Shown: one piece after another, positions 8,205 through 18,775 of the stretch | Position numbering within the stretch: position 1 is the stretch's first letter | Layout: each line of letters begins with the position of its first letter | Assembly (NCBI RefSeq): GCF_001654865.1 | Contig: NZ_LXEO01000065.1 | Span: 95,197-159,196 of the forward strand | Direction: 5' to 3' | DNA length: 64,000 nucleotides | DNA from: Buttiauxella noackiae ATCC 51607 | GTDB taxonomy: Bacteria > Pseudomonadota > Gammaproteobacteria > Enterobacterales > Enterobacteriaceae | Notes under the pieces: generated by a model | What the model was told of the DNA's origin: nothing | What the model saw: only the letters and a program-made list of their open reading frames with translations | Databases searched by the model: none | Translations under genes and position numbers: made by a program

Positions 8205-10228
8205 TTTAACTTCCTGTTAATGACGCAATCCTGGTTTGCAGAAAGCGTGCCGGTATTGCCATTCACCTGATAGCCAGGGACCTGGCGGATTTGAGAGAAG
8301 TGATTTGCCAGTGACCACGCATCCACGCCCATGGCGTAAAGACGTGCCAGTGAGTAATCGTTATTCACGCTACCCAGCGCTTGCTGCATCAACGATGGGT
8401 TGTTGCCGGCAAGCATCGGGATTTCACTGAACTGCAAACCTTCCATTTCCAGACGGAAATCCGGGCCACTTACACCCTGAGAGCTGCGCGAACTGGCATA
8501 CAGTTGCGCTGGGCTGCGGCTGCCGGTACGCATGGCGATCATTGGTTTGATCAATGCGACTTCGTCTGACGTTGCAACAATATAGGCTGCATCTACGCCA
8601 CCGGAAGCACCACCCGTAATTTGTGCCTCGGTTGGTGGCGCCGGAATTGTCAGCCCACCAATGGTCACGGCTTCCGGTTGAGCGGCTGCGGCGTTAACCG
8701 GAGTGCCGCTCAGCGCGATACCTGAACCGCTGTTAATCCCTTGTTTTAGCTCAGCCGTTGAACCGAACCTCTGCTGGAGTACCGTGCCACCACCAAGCTT
8801 CAGCCATTCATCAGCAAAAGCTTTAGTGACGCGATCGCCAAGGGCGCTACGCGGAACCAGTAACAGCGGAGCACGGTGGCCTTGCTGCCAGATATGATCG
8901 GCTGCATCACGCGCTTCGTCTTCTGGCGACAGGGCGAAATAGCAGATATTTGCACGGTTCTGCACGTTTTCTGGTTGGTTAAGCGCCAGGATATTCAACG
9001 GAGAAGTTGTTGTTGCTAACTGATCGACGTTGTTTTTAAGCAGAGGGCCGACAACTATCGTTGCACCATCTTGCTGGGCCTGAGCGAGTATCTGAGCCAG
9101 CGGTTGTGTGGTGGTGTCGTAGACTTTAACTTCCGCAGACGGATTGGCTGGAGCAGCGGCCGCTGCTGCTGGCTGTGTTTGTGGCGCCGCTTGTGGAGCT
9201 GGAGTTGCGGCAGGTTGTTGCGTTAAATCATCAACCGATGCTGCCGCCGGACTTGCTACCATATTGGGATCGACGGGTTTCGGCAATGCGGCCTGAGTGG
9301 TGTCAACTGGCTGCCCGTTGGCATCAGCAACTTGTGCCGGAGCCGTAGTCTGTGCGACAGGGGCGGAACCCATATTTTTCGCCGCTTCAAAACCTTGCTG
9401 GATAGTGCGGCCAAATACAGCGGCCTGGCCACTTAATGGCAGCAACAGGGCGATTTTCTCAGTAGAGGCAGGTTTGTAATTCTGCATATTACTGAGCTGA
9501 GTTGGCAGCGTTTTCGCACCTGGGTTTTGCGGGTAACGCGTTTGCCAGTCTTTAATACCGGCTTTCAGCATTTCGGGGTCGTTACGGTTATCGTTCCAGA
9601 CGCGTTGCAGATCCAGCCAGCCTTGCAGCGTGTTTTCGTCGGCATTAATGACCAGTGAATTCATCTGCTCCGGGGTCATCTGTGACAATGTCTGCCATGT
9701 ACCATCGATATTTTTCTGGTGCGCAGGGCCAGTCAGCATAGGTTCTTGTGCAATATACGCGCGCAGAAGTTCAAGAGATGGGCGGTTCTGGCTTGCGTCA
9801 ATAACGGCCTGGTAATAGCGAGTTTGCTGGTTTTTATTTAACTCAGCAGAGTTGATTTTCGCCAGTGCGGTGCTTGCTGCTGCGTAATCTTTCTGGGCAT
9901 TTTTGATTTCAGGCACCAGCAGCGACTGTTCACGGCGCTGTTCTTCATTCATCTCTTTTGGCAGTTGATTGTAGAGATCAACAGCTTGCTTAATTTTGCC
10001 TTCTTTTAACAGCGCATGAATGGCGAGTAATTGCCAGGTGGTCTTGCTATCATCGCTACTTTGCTGCATTTGTTGCAGGTAATACGCTGAATCAGCAGTT
10101 GCCTCGCCCTGAATATGGGCAGCAGACTGGTCTGGTGCTTTAGTTGTACAGCCGGCGAATATTAGCGCGGCCAACATAACAGGCAGACAACGCCCGGCTT
10201 TAGAACGAATAAATTTAGACGGTACCAT
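8162..10228 (-). CDS. lpoA: Penicillin-binding protein activator LpoA
   Basis: A 688-residue outer-membrane lipoprotein that activates PBP1a (MrcA) for peptidoglycan synthesis. The lipobox FAGC places the lipidated Cys at residue 27. The N-terminal part is TPR-like, a Pro/Ala/Gln-rich linker lies around residues 285-365, and the C-terminal domain resembles periplasmic binding proteins ([11 protein letters not shown] and later). It is slightly longer than the 678-residue E. coli protein, mainly in the linker. It is divergent from rsmI, with 62 bases between starts. Confidence 0.95.
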   Translation of the reverse strand: MVPSKFIRSKAGRCLPVMLAALIFAGCTTKAPDQSAAHIQGEATADSAYYLQQMQQSSDDSKTTWQLLAIHALLKEGKIKQAVDLYNQLPKEMNEEQRREQSLLVPEIKNAQKDYAAASTALAKINSAELNKNQQTRYYQAVIDASQNRPSLELLRAYIAQEPMLTGPAHQKNIDGTWQTLSQMTPEQMNSLVINADENTLQGWLDLQRVWNDNRNDPEMLKAGIKDWQTRYPQNPGAKTLPTQLSNMQNYKPASTEKIALLLPLSGQAAVFGRTIQQGFEAAKNMGSAPVAQTTAPAQVADANGQPVDTTQAALPKPVDPNMVASPAAASVDDLTQQPAATPAPQAAPQTQPAAAAAAPANPSAEVKVYDTTTQPLAQILAQAQQDGATIVVGPLLKNNVDQLATTTSPLNILALNQPENVQNRANICYFALSPEDEARDAADHIWQQGHRAPLLLVPRSALGDRVTKAFADEWLKLGGGTVLQQRFGSTAELKQGINSGSGIALSGTPVNAAAAQPEAVTIGGLTIPAPPTEAQITGGASGGVDAAYIVATSDEVALIKPMIAMRTGSRSPAQLYASSRSSQGVSGPDFRLEMEGLQFSEIPMLAGNNPSLMQQALGSVNNDYSLARLYAMGVDAWSLANHFSQIRQVPGYQVNGNTGTLSANQDCVINRKLNWLQFSQGQIVPAS

Positions 10229-10290
10229 TCTGTATCCAGTGTAATTTTTATCTCAGTGTTCAATATTAAATCGGCAATACGGATGAAACA

Positions 10291-11157
10291 ATGAAACAAC
10301 TCGAAACGGCGGCTATTTCTGCCAGCACGCTCTACATCGTTCCGACACCCATCGGTAACCTCGGCGATATCACACAGCGGGCATTAGCCGTGTTGCAAAG
10401 CGTTGACCTGATTGCCGCCGAAGATACTCGCCATACCGGTTTACTGCTGCAACATTTTGCGATTAATGCGCGGATGTTCGCATTGCATGATCATAACGAG
10501 CAACAAAAAGCAGAAACCCTGCTGGCAAAGCTACAAGAAGGGCAAAGCATTGCGCTTGTGTCTGATGCAGGAACGCCATTAATTAACGATCCTGGTTACC
10601 ATCTGGTGCGTGCGTGCCGCGAAGCAGGTATTCGCGTGGTGCCGCTGCCTGGCCCGTGTGCCGCGATTGCTGCATTAAGTGCTGCTGGTTTGCCTTCTGA
10701 CCGCTTCTGCTACGAAGGTTTTCTTCCTGCAAAATCCAAAGGCCGTCGCGATGCACTCAAAGCCATTGAGCAAGAACCTCGCACGCTCATCTTCTATGAA
10801 TCTACGCACCGCCTGCTCGATAGTTTAGACGATATATGCGCTGTGCTCGGTGAATCACGTTACGTGGTGCTGGCGCGTGAACTGACGAAAACCTGGGAAT
10901 CAATTCACGGCGCACCGATTGGTGAGCTGACTGCCTGGGTTAAAGAAGACGAAAACCGCCGCAAAGGTGAGATGGTGTTGATTGTCGAAGGCTTCAAAGC
11001 CCCTGTCGATGACGCGCTGCCAGCCGATGCCTTGCGTACTCTTGCTCTGCTCCAAACTGAACTGCCGCTGAAAAAAGCCGCAGCACTTGCGGCTGAAATT
11101 CACGGCGTGAAGAAAAATGCGCTGTATAAATATGCTTTAGAAAACAGCGAAAAGTAG
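10291..11157 (+). CDS. rsmI: 16S rRNA 2'-O-ribose C1402 methyltransferase RsmI
   Basis: A 288-residue tetrapyrrole-methylase-fold enzyme using S-adenosylmethionine to methylate the 2'-OH of C1402 in 16S rRNA. Diagnostic segments are [16 protein letters not shown] near the N-terminus, AAEDTRHTG, and [15 protein letters not shown]. The location divergent from lpoA is conserved. The short divergent gap must hold both promoters. Confidence 0.95.
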   Translation: MKQLETAAISASTLYIVPTPIGNLGDITQRALAVLQSVDLIAAEDTRHTGLLLQHFAINARMFALHDHNEQQKAETLLAKLQEGQSIALVSDAGTPLINDPGYHLVRACREAGIRVVPLPGPCAAIAALSAAGLPSDRFCYEGFLPAKSKGRRDALKAIEQEPRTLIFYESTHRLLDSLDDICAVLGESRYVVLARELTKTWESIHGAPIGELTAWVKEDENRRKGEMVLIVEGFKAPVDDALPADALRTLALLQTELPLKKAAALAAEIHGVKKNALYKYALENSEK

Positions 11158-11269
11158 CGTTCTCCGAGCATGTTCGCACTCTTTCATTACAGGTATCACT
11201 ATTGTTAGTGTGGTTTAAATAAGCGATGGTAGTTTGCTCATACTTTAGTCTGTTCAGGATGAGCAAATT

Positions 11270-11920
11270 ATGCCGGTGTTGATTCGTGGGGATTCAAACA
11301 TGATAGTGATGCCTCTTTCTTATAGTGCCTCAGCGATTGCGCGTTCGTTTGAAGTGATTGAAGAAATAACCATCGCTGAAAAGCGTTACCTTATTATCTT
11401 TGATAAAAAAACACCTCGCGCCTCTATTGTGAAAGCTGAATTAGAGGATGTGGGTGGCGAGCTCCGGCATGTTGCCGTTGCTATGTTGGAATTGAATAAT
11501 CAAAAAGCTATTGGCGATAATGTCATTTCAGTAGAGCGGTTCTGGGAAGATTCAAGCGTACTTCAAGTGGAAGGCGTTTGTGTTGATAGGCGCTATCAGG
11601 AATTAGGCTTCGCTACGCAATTATATGAAGCTTTGGTTATCAAATGCGGTGTCATTTTAATGAGTGATAATACGCAGTACGAAGGCGGGAAAGCTTTGTG
11701 GCAGAAGATTGCGAAAAGTTCGAATGCCCTGTCCGTATTCATTCTAGACTCCGATGCAGGTCTGTTTTTCCCTTATGACGGGACGAAAGCTATTTATGAT
11801 GGGATTAGCATCCCAGAAGAAAAAATCTGGAGTGTTCATCCAGATGTTGAGCATTTTGGTATCGTGCTGATTGCTGAAGATAAACGCAGAATCGAGACAC
11901 TAACATTCTCAAATGAATAA
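11270..11920 (+). CDS. Orphan GNAT-like protein
   Basis: A 216-residue protein I do not recognise. Residues about 100-125 (VEGVCVDRRYQELGFATQLYEAL) resemble the acetyl-CoA-binding motif A of GNAT acetyltransferases, with R-x-x-E-L-G-F-A replacing the usual Q/R-x-x-G-x-G/A. The segment before it has the beta-strand pattern of that fold. No signal peptide or membrane segment is seen. ATG 11270 has AGGATGAG upstream; an in-frame ATG at 11300 is also possible. Codon use looks AT-richer than rsmI. It sits alone between rsmI and the aga regulon, where E. coli has yraHIJK, and ends at a strong terminator. Confidence 0.5.
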   Translation: MPVLIRGDSNMIVMPLSYSASAIARSFEVIEEITIAEKRYLIIFDKKTPRASIVKAELEDVGGELRHVAVAMLELNNQKAIGDNVISVERFWEDSSVLQVEGVCVDRRYQELGFATQLYEALVIKCGVILMSDNTQYEGGKALWQKIAKSSNALSVFILDSDAGLFFPYDGTKAIYDGISIPEEKIWSVHPDVEHFGIVLIAEDKRRIETLTFSNE

Positions 11921-11944
11921 ACCCGCTTTCGCGGGTTTATTGTT
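11917..11944. terminator. Bidirectional rho-independent terminator
   Basis: A 10-bp stem (ATAAACCCGC / GCGGGTTTAT) with a TTTC loop and flanking A and T runs overlaps the end of the GNAT-like gene. It is placed to stop both that gene and the glycosidase gene converging from the other strand. Confidence 0.85.
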
Positions 11945-11965
11945 TAACGCATTCCTGGGTAAATC

Positions 11966-13864
11966 TTATTTCGCCCTGGCAACCGGTGTTGCTTCGATAA
12001 CCAGTGTTTCCAGCGGTTTCAACGTCACAATGACAGGCTTGCTGTAATCACCCGGAACTGTGGCATTCGCGCCATAGACCGGTTTGAGTGTGAAACTTGT
12101 CGCTTCGCCATCCGGGATTTCAAAGCTCTTCGTCAAATCCAGATAATAGCTTTGCTCTTTATCGGACGGGTTACGTAAACCAAAGATAGCTTTCTCTTTG
12201 CTCCACGATGCCCAGCCATAAGCTTCGAGCGCTGTTGGGTCGCCGCCAATCCAGTGAGTGTCTACCAACACCGAGCTATTTGCGCGTGACCATTTAGCCG
12301 CATTCGCGAGAGTGTCCCATTTAGCGCTATTGAGCATCGATGGCGAAATGTACATCTCTTGTAACTGGGTTCCGGTAGCAAAGTAACTCCAGACCTGGTC
12401 GGCAAAATCACTGTCTGTTTGCACTTTTTCGAGCCCGAAATAGGCATTTTCAGCACTGACAATGCCGTGGTACATCAGGGAGTTTATCGGGAATAGTGGG
12501 CCTTTGCGCACAATGGAACGATAGGTTTCGGCATCGCGATAGGTCATCCATTGTTGAACCGGTGAACCTTTGCCGTACACGTTAATATCATCGCCCTGGC
12601 GCCAGATTGAATCGGCGTAGAACAGCCAGGATGGGCTGGCATCGGTGCCGGTGGTCAGGTTAATAAACAGGTCTTTATTTGCCGCACGCATATTTTTGAT
12701 GAGTTCAATTGATGCATCAAAATCGGAGGCAAATTGGCTGCCTTTAATCCAGTTATTGGCATTGCCCATGCCATCAAGTTTGAACGAGGTAATATGTTCA
12801 TTCTTGATTAACTTAATTATCTGCTCGTTGAAATTACGGAAATAATTAGGCCCGGAGAGCGCGAATTTTCCGTCGACGGTTTCAAAGCCATTTTCTTTTG
12901 CGTGCGAAACGCGAATATCACGCGGTTTGTTATAGCCACCCCACGGAGATAACCAAAGACCTACGGAAGTATGCAGACTATCGGCCTTATCTTTTACGAC
13001 ACCAAATCCATTGCTGAATGCCGGCCCAAATAGCCATTTGCCGGTGCGGTCATCCCAGCCATCATCCAGCAGAAAACCGTCTAGTTTTACGCCGCGCTTT
13101 TTAATCAGTTCATTGGCGTAGCTGTCCATCCGATTCAGTACATCTTTTTCGGTATAAGTGGTGAAGAAACCAATATCCATCCAGCTGTTGTAGTGCAGAT
13201 ACGGCTGATATGGGCGCGGGCGCATGGTATTGATAAATTCGTTGAAGCTACGGCGTAGTTGATTGGTGGCCTCAAAAGTACCGAAGTAGGTGGTAAAGGT
13301 GACTGGCGCATCGGTTTTAATCGGGGTTTTCAGGCCAACGTTCAGATTGGTTGTCGTCTCATATGCATAGGTATTTACGATAGGTTTTTCCGGCAGAATA
13401 AAGAAGCTGTCAGCAATAATCGGTGAGCTATTAATTGCGCCATCAACGTAAGGTGCTTGCGATTGCCCTTTTGTCGGGAAGAAGGTTATTTTCGCAACAT
13501 CCTGCGCCTTTCCCTTCGCTTTAATGGTGTAGTCAATACTGGCGTATTTTCCTTTAAGGACATTCAACACCACATTTACAGTGAAATCTTTATGGTCGTA
13601 ATCGATATGAATCGAGTCATCTTTTTGGCTGACATTTTTAATTTTAAAGTCGGCAGCATGAATAACATCTTCATTGGGCAGTGTTAGAAAAAACAACTCT
13701 TTGGGGGCGAGTTTACTCTGGGAAAGTTTGTCTTTGACTACTACAGCAGAATTCGTGTCGTCAAATGAGATGGAGATATTGTTGTTATTTAGCAGATATT
13801 CAGAAGCAAAAGCGCCATTGCTAACCAGAAGTAATAATATCGAGCTCTTTATGATTTTCTTCAT
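11966..13864 (-). CDS. Exported glycoside hydrolase, clan GH-D-like alpha-galactosidase type
   Basis: A 632-residue secreted enzyme. ATG 13864 starts a clear Sec signal peptide (basic MKKIIK, then a leucine core, with cleavage near AFA-SE); an upstream in-frame start is rejected because it buries the signal. The N-terminal 200 residues look like a beta-sandwich, then a TIM barrel. Barrel motifs include LDGFLLDDGWDD (about 261-272) and SFKLDGMG, where Asp364 fits the GH27/GH36/GH31 nucleophile position. RQGDDINVYG (Asp425/426) may hold the acid/base. The location next to kbaY and agaS suggests release of galactose or N-acetylgalactosamine from glycans for AgaVWEF uptake. The exact GH family and substrate are not settled. 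Confidence 0.72.
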   Translation of the reverse strand: MKKIIKSSILLLLVSNGAFASEYLLNNNNISISFDDTNSAVVVKDKLSQSKLAPKELFFLTLPNEDVIHAADFKIKNVSQKDDSIHIDYDHKDFTVNVVLNVLKGKYASIDYTIKAKGKAQDVAKITFFPTKGQSQAPYVDGAINSSPIIADSFFILPEKPIVNTYAYETTTNLNVGLKTPIKTDAPVTFTTYFGTFEATNQLRRSFNEFINTMRPRPYQPYLHYNSWMDIGFFTTYTEKDVLNRMDSYANELIKKRGVKLDGFLLDDGWDDRTGKWLFGPAFSNGFGVVKDKADSLHTSVGLWLSPWGGYNKPRDIRVSHAKENGFETVDGKFALSGPNYFRNFNEQIIKLIKNEHITSFKLDGMGNANNWIKGSQFASDFDASIELIKNMRAANKDLFINLTTGTDASPSWLFYADSIWRQGDDINVYGKGSPVQQWMTYRDAETYRSIVRKGPLFPINSLMYHGIVSAENAYFGLEKVQTDSDFADQVWSYFATGTQLQEMYISPSMLNSAKWDTLANAAKWSRANSSVLVDTHWIGGDPTALEAYGWASWSKEKAIFGLRNPSDKEQSYYLDLTKSFEIPDGEATSFTLKPVYGANATVPGDYSKPVIVTLKPLETLVIEATPVARAK

Positions 13865-13914
13865 CGTTTGTCCTTGGGGGCGAAGTTTTCGAGGCAAGTT
13901 TCAAACCGACTGAT

Positions 13915-13942
13915 AGCGTTACCCGGTTTTTCAGGTAACGCT
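13915..13942. other. Intercistronic hairpin between kbaY and glycosidase gene
   Basis: A 9-bp perfect stem (AGCGTTACC / GGTAACGCT) with a 10-base loop lies in the 92-base gap. No T-tract follows on the minus strand. It may lower downstream expression or mark an mRNA-processing boundary. Confidence 0.45.
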
Positions 13943-13956
13943 TTAAAGCACGAGAT

Positions 13957-14847
<891 letters not shown>

Positions 14848-16002
14848 TCAGCCTTTCCACGGGTGAATAACGACACCTTTCACAACACGGTTGACTGTGC
14901 CGCTGGCGGAAGGGGTATCAGGGGTAATTCCCGCTTTGACGGACTCCGTCAGTGCGAAAATTTGCGCATACATCAGGAAGCAGAAAGCCTGCTCAATGTC
15001 GATGAACTCTCGAGAAGGTGGCAGCCAGATGTGTGGCCCTGATTCCACTTCCGGGCAAGGTGATGAGCAGATAGCGACTACGCGCAGGGCCTGTTGGTCA
15101 CGGCGCAACTCAGCCAGCAAATCAAGGTCGTACTGGCGGGTGTATGGGTGGCTTGAAACCATGACCACAACTAATGTTTCGTTGTTAACCAGTGATTTAG
15201 GGCCATGACGGAACCCGGTAGGGGAGTCATAAAATGCCGCCAGTTTTCCGGCTGTGAGTTCCAGAACTTTCAGGGCGGATTCACGCGCTACACCTTGCAA
15301 GCCGCCGCTGCCGAGGTAGACGACGCGTCTGAAAGGCAAATCACCGAACACGCTTTCGCTGAGATCACCTTGTGAAGCAATGATCTCTTCACAGCGGTCA
15401 GCCACATCCTGGAAAGTGGTGCTGTTGATAACATTCGGTGCAAACACGGCCAGGCAGCTTGCCATCATGGTGGTGATGCTGCTGGTCATGGCGAAGCCAC
15501 GATCGTGAGTTTCCGGAGGCATTAGCAGTGCCAGTGAATTGCCACTTGTTGCGGCATTTTGATACAGGCTACCGGCTTCATTGCAGGTAATGACCAGGTG
15601 ATAGCAATCCTTCACCAGTTGGTTGACTAAATCGACCGCCGCCACACTTTCCGGGCTGTTGCCGGATCGGGCAAAAGAGACCAGTAAAGTCGGTTCTTCC
15701 TCGGACAGGTAATCAGTCGGGTTGGTAACAAGGTCGGTGGTGGGTACGGCAACAAAGTTTTTCCCGGTGTGGCGTGATAACCACGGCGTAATAATATCGC
15801 CAATAAATGCGGAGGTTCCTGCACCCGTCAGGATAATTTTTAGCGAGGTGTTTTGCAGCAAAGGATCAAGGAATGCGTTGATGCTGCTACGTTGATTACC
15901 GATATTTTTTAACGATCGGATCCAGCTTTCCGGCTGTTGGCGGATCTCTTTTTCAGTCCAGGTTGATGTGCCGGAAAGACAGGCAGATTGGGTTTCGCTC
16001 AT
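14848..16002 (-). CDS. agaS: Galactosamine-6-phosphate deaminase/isomerase AgaS
   Basis: A 384-residue protein with two SIS domains, the same length as E. coli AgaS. ILTGAGTSAFIGD and SFARSGNSPES mark the first domain; YLGSGGLQGVARESALKVLE marks the second. It converts galactosamine-6-phosphate to tagatose-6-phosphate and ammonia. No agaI gene is present here, consistent with AgaS being the real deaminase. It has its own promoter region (16003-16257) carrying AgaR operator-like sequences, and is followed by kbaY. Confidence 0.93.
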   Translation of the reverse strand: MSETQSACLSGTSTWTEKEIRQQPESWIRSLKNIGNQRSSINAFLDPLLQNTSLKIILTGAGTSAFIGDIITPWLSRHTGKNFVAVPTTDLVTNPTDYLSEEEPTLLVSFARSGNSPESVAAVDLVNQLVKDCYHLVITCNEAGSLYQNAATSGNSLALLMPPETHDRGFAMTSSITTMMASCLAVFAPNVINSTTFQDVADRCEEIIASQGDLSESVFGDLPFRRVVYLGSGGLQGVARESALKVLELTAGKLAAFYDSPTGFRHGPKSLVNNETLVVVMVSSHPYTRQYDLDLLAELRRDQQALRVVAICSSPCPEVESGPHIWLPPSREFIDIEQAFCFLMYAQIFALTESVKAGITPDTPSASGTVNRVVKGVVIHPWKG

Positions 16003-16057
16003 AACTCAGTCCTTAGCAGTGCAAGATCATCGGAAGTAGCACAAAGCAGTACAGGAC

Positions 16058-16081
16058 AATCTTTCGTTTTGTTTCATTTAC
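16058..16081 (+). promoter_or_regulatory. AgaR operator at agaS promoter
   Basis: The core TTTCGTTTTGTTTCAT at 16062 matches the AgaR consensus closely, with only flank mismatches. It sits about 55-80 bases upstream of agaS, where a repressor would block its promoter. Confidence 0.7.
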
Positions 16082-16104
16082 TCAACTTCATGCTTAAATA
16101 AAAT

Positions 16105-16128
16105 CTATAGAAAAGAAAACGAAAGGTC
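16105..16128 (-). promoter_or_regulatory. Second AgaR operator-like site
   Basis: On the minus strand the core reads TTTCGTTTTCTTTTCT, about 21 of 24 positions matching the AgaR pattern. Together with the 16058 site it suggests paired operators. Confidence 0.55.
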
Positions 16129-16236
16129 AATGTAAGAAAAGCAATAAAACGAAAAATGTGATCCAGAAAAGGATCTGTTTTAATTATTTCATTGATTTAA
16201 ATGATTATTCTTAAATATTAGATAGTCGAAGTGATT

Positions 16237-16260
16237 TTAAACGAAAGGAAAAGAAAGGTC
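16237..16260 (-). promoter_or_regulatory. Third, weaker AgaR operator-like site
   Basis: An ACGAAAGG...AGAAAGGTC arrangement matches about 20 of 24 positions. It touches the agaA terminator, so part of the resemblance may be the T-rich terminator tail. Confidence 0.35.
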
Positions 16261-16282
16261 TGTCGCGGGGAAAGCGACAGAC
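16258..16282 (-). terminator. Terminator after agaA
   Basis: A 9-bp stem (GTCTGTCGC / GCGACAGAC) with a 7-base loop lies 23 bases after the agaA stop. On the minus strand it is followed by a T-rich CTTTCTTTTCC. It should end the kbaZ-agaVWEFA transcript. Confidence 0.75.
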
Positions 16283-16305
16283 AAAAGTGAGGAGCAACGA
16301 AAGTA

Positions 16306-17439
16306 CTACAGGAGGAATCTCTGGCCACTAATCCAGATGTTCTGAAGCCTTAATTGTGGGTTTAGCGCAATTAAACTGGCGCGTTTCCCCACGGCTATCG
16401 AACCTAAATCTTTATCTAATCCGAGCATTTTTGCCGGATGCAGTGACGCCATATGAATGGCATCTTCGGCACAAACGCCCACGTTATTCACCAGGTTTCG
16501 TACTGCGGCATCAAGCGCCAGAGTGCTTCCTGCCAGTCCTCCGCTTTCAGTGCGTACGATCCCGTCGCGCATTGTCACCGGGTATCCGCAAATCGAGTAG
16601 TCGCCATCAGGCATACCTGCTGCACTCATGGCATCGGTTATCAGCAAAACGCGAGGTTTCGCGCAGCTACAACAAATATTCATGACGGCAGGATGAACGT
16701 GATGCCCATCAGCAATTAACTCAAGCCATGCCCGTTTATCGGTTAAACCGGCTCCGGCCATGCCCGGGTTGCGGTGGTGCAGGCCGGTCATACCATTAAA
16801 ACAATGCACCAGCCCGTCTGCTCCGGCATCAAATGCCTGAATGGTTTCTTCATAACTTGCGGCACTATGGCCAAGCATGACGCGTACATCACGGCTTTTA
16901 AGGTGCCTGATTGCCTCGAGTGCTTCCGGTTTTTCAGGCGCCAGTGCCACCACTCGTAAGGTGTTTTGTGACACGGTGATTAACCTGTCCAACTCGGCAA
17001 TATTCAGTTCGCGGAATAATTCAGGCGGATGAGCACCTTTATTGAGCGGCGTAAAATATGGCCCTTCGAGATAGCTTCCCAGCACGGCGGCACCAGGCCC
17101 ACCGTGATAGTAGCGCTGCGCGATTCGCTGTAATGCCCGTTCAATGTTGGCAAGCGGAGCTGTGACTGTTGTGGGCAACCAGCTACCCACACCTTCACAA
17201 GCTTTATGTTTCGCCAGCCTGTCGAGAACAGCGGGGTCGTCATCCATAACATCAACCCCGTCACCTCCGTGGACATGAATATCAATGTAGGCCGGGCATA
17301 ACAGTTCAGCATCACGCGCCATCGTTCCCGCAGGAATGGGTTCGATGGCGACAATCGTTTCGTTATCAATAAGTAACTGATGATCGTCTAGCCAGCCTTG
17401 CTCGGTGAGAACGCGCCTGGCTCGCAGTAGCGTGGTCAT
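16306..17439 (-). CDS. agaA: N-acetylgalactosamine-6-phosphate deacetylase AgaA
   Basis: A 377-residue amidohydrolase of the NagA/AgaA family. It removes acetate from N-acetylgalactosamine-6-phosphate. YIDIHVHGGDGVDVMDDD holds the HxH metal motif; MLGHSAASY, LVHCFNGMTGLHHR and LITDAMSAAG provide the other catalytic residues. Its ATG overlaps the agaF stop by four bases, so translation is coupled. It is the last gene of the kbaZ-agaVWEFA operon. Confidence 0.95.
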   Translation of the reverse strand: MTTLLRARRVLTEQGWLDDHQLLIDNETIVAIEPIPAGTMARDAELLCPAYIDIHVHGGDGVDVMDDDPAVLDRLAKHKACEGVGSWLPTTVTAPLANIERALQRIAQRYYHGGPGAAVLGSYLEGPYFTPLNKGAHPPELFRELNIAELDRLITVSQNTLRVVALAPEKPEALEAIRHLKSRDVRVMLGHSAASYEETIQAFDAGADGLVHCFNGMTGLHHRNPGMAGAGLTDKRAWLELIADGHHVHPAVMNICCSCAKPRVLLITDAMSAAGMPDGDYSICGYPVTMRDGIVRTESGGLAGSTLALDAAVRNLVNNVGVCAEDAIHMASLHPAKMLGLDKDLGSIAVGKRASLIALNPQLRLQNIWISGQRFLL

Positions 17440-17870
17440 ATTCCTTCCTCGACCGCCTCTGCTTCGCGATAACGTCCCATTTCATCGACCAGACTGGTTA
17501 AGCCACGATGGCCGCATTCCAGTGCCTGTAGGCGAAATTCTTTACTGCTTAGCCCGTCGCGTTCCAGCACCATTTCCAGCAGTAGTTGCAGGTTGATACC
17601 GGTAATCACTTCGCGTCCCGGTTGCTCTAACGCCATGGTTGAAGCAACGCGGAAGGGGGTGCCGCCAAGTAAATCAGTTAAAAACACCAGCCCTTCACTT
17701 TCGTCTAATTCGCCAATGGCTGCTTCAAACTGTGAAGTGAGCAATGCCGTTGAAGACGTTTCGGGGAAATCAATGGCGATAAACTGCTCTTGCTCACCAA
17801 GAATCTGCTTCATCGCTTTTTCAAGACCGGTGGCAAAGCCACCGTGACCGCTAAGAATAATGCTTAACAT
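17436..17870 (-). CDS. agaF: PTS N-acetylgalactosamine EIIA component AgaF
   Basis: A 144-residue mannose-family EIIA. His9 in ILSGHGGFATG is the phosphorylated residue receiving phosphate from HPr and passing it to AgaV. FLTDLLGGTPF is a conserved family segment. It lies 29 bases after agaE and overlaps agaA. Confidence 0.95.
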   Translation of the reverse strand: MLSIILSGHGGFATGLEKAMKQILGEQEQFIAIDFPETSSTALLTSQFEAAIGELDESEGLVFLTDLLGGTPFRVASTMALEQPGREVITGINLQLLLEMVLERDGLSSKEFRLQALECGHRGLTSLVDEMGRYREAEAVEEGI

Positions 17871-17899
17871 ATTGTTTTATCTCGCTTACAGGGATTCAC

Positions 17900-18775
17900 T
17901 TACAGGAAGTGGGCAAACTTCCCGACAACACCCAACACAACCGTGATACCAATAAGGCGCAAAGGGCTCCAGCCACGGCGCACCAGCGCGTACATGCACA
18001 AGGTATAAACCAGTGGTAAAAAGGCCGGCATCAGCTTATCGATAACGTCAGTTTGCAGTTTTACGACGGCATCGCCCGCTGTGATTTCCAGCGTAGTCGC
18101 CAGGCGAACATAAGTTGCAACCAGCGCACCAATCACCGTCATCCCAACAATAGACGCGGCATGACCTACTTTGCGAGTGTTGGCTTTGATAAGCGGGATA
18201 GCTGCCACACCCATGCGGTAAGCGTAATGAGCAAGACCGAAACGCAAGCCGAGGTGAACGACGTTAAACAGTACGATAAAGATCACTGCGCCGAGTATTG
18301 AACCCTGTAACGCAAGACTCGCCCCGATACCGCCACAAATAGGCAACAAGGTCAGCCAGAACATGGCATCGCCAATCCCGCCCAGCGGCGCACCCACGGC
18401 AATTTTAGTGCTCTGAATGCTGTTCACATCCTGCTTAGAGCGTTCCATCGCCAGAATAATGCCGATAACAAAGGTCACGAGGAACGGATGGGTGTTGAAG
18501 AACCCCATGTGGCCTTTCATGGCGCGAGCCAAATCGTTTTTATTGGTGTGGATCTTTTTCAGCGCCGGCAGCAAACCGTAGAGCCAGCCTGATGCCTGCA
18601 TACGTTCATAGTTGAATGAGGCCTGTAACAGCATGGAACGCCATGCCACCCGGTTAATATCCTGTTTTGTCAGTTCCGCGCCGATGCTTTGATCTTCATA
18701 GACGTTGTCATTCTTTTCGACAGCCGTGGTGTCCGCTACGTTGACGCCCGGCAGAGTCTGTTCGTTAGATACCAT
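17900..18775 (-). CDS. agaE: PTS N-acetylgalactosamine EIID component AgaE
   Basis: A 291-residue mannose-family EIID membrane protein. LLQASFNYERMQASGW is the typical N-terminal EIID segment, and AVGAPLGGIGDAMFW lies at about 130. The last 120 residues are hydrophobic. ATG 18775 is preferred because GAGGAA stands 9 bases upstream; an in-frame TTG at 18781 would be too close. The start overlaps the end of agaW by 11 bases. It forms the transport unit with AgaW. Confidence 0.9.
   Translation of the reverse strand: MVSNEQTLPGVNVADTTAVEKNDNVYEDQSIGAELTKQDINRVAWRSMLLQASFNYERMQASGWLYGLLPALKKIHTNKNDLARAMKGHMGFFNTHPFLVTFVIGIILAMERSKQDVNSIQSTKIAVGAPLGGIGDAMFWLTLLPICGGIGASLALQGSILGAVIFIVLFNVVHLGLRFGLAHYAYRMGVAAIPLIKANTRKVGHAASIVGMTVIGALVATYVRLATTLEITAGDAVVKLQTDVIDKLMPAFLPLVYTLCMYALVRRGWSPLRLIGITVVLGVVGKFAHFL

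Larger units (their letters stand above)
16003..16305 (-). promoter_or_regulatory. agaS promoter region between agaA and agaS
   Basis: This 303-base gap holds no gene. It is AT-rich and carries three stretches matching the degenerate AgaR operator (TTTCRTTTYRTTTY core), listed separately, and the agaA-side terminator. It should drive the agaS-kbaY-glycosidase transcript leftwards. AAGGACTGAG upstream of agaS is its ribosome site. Confidence 0.7.
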
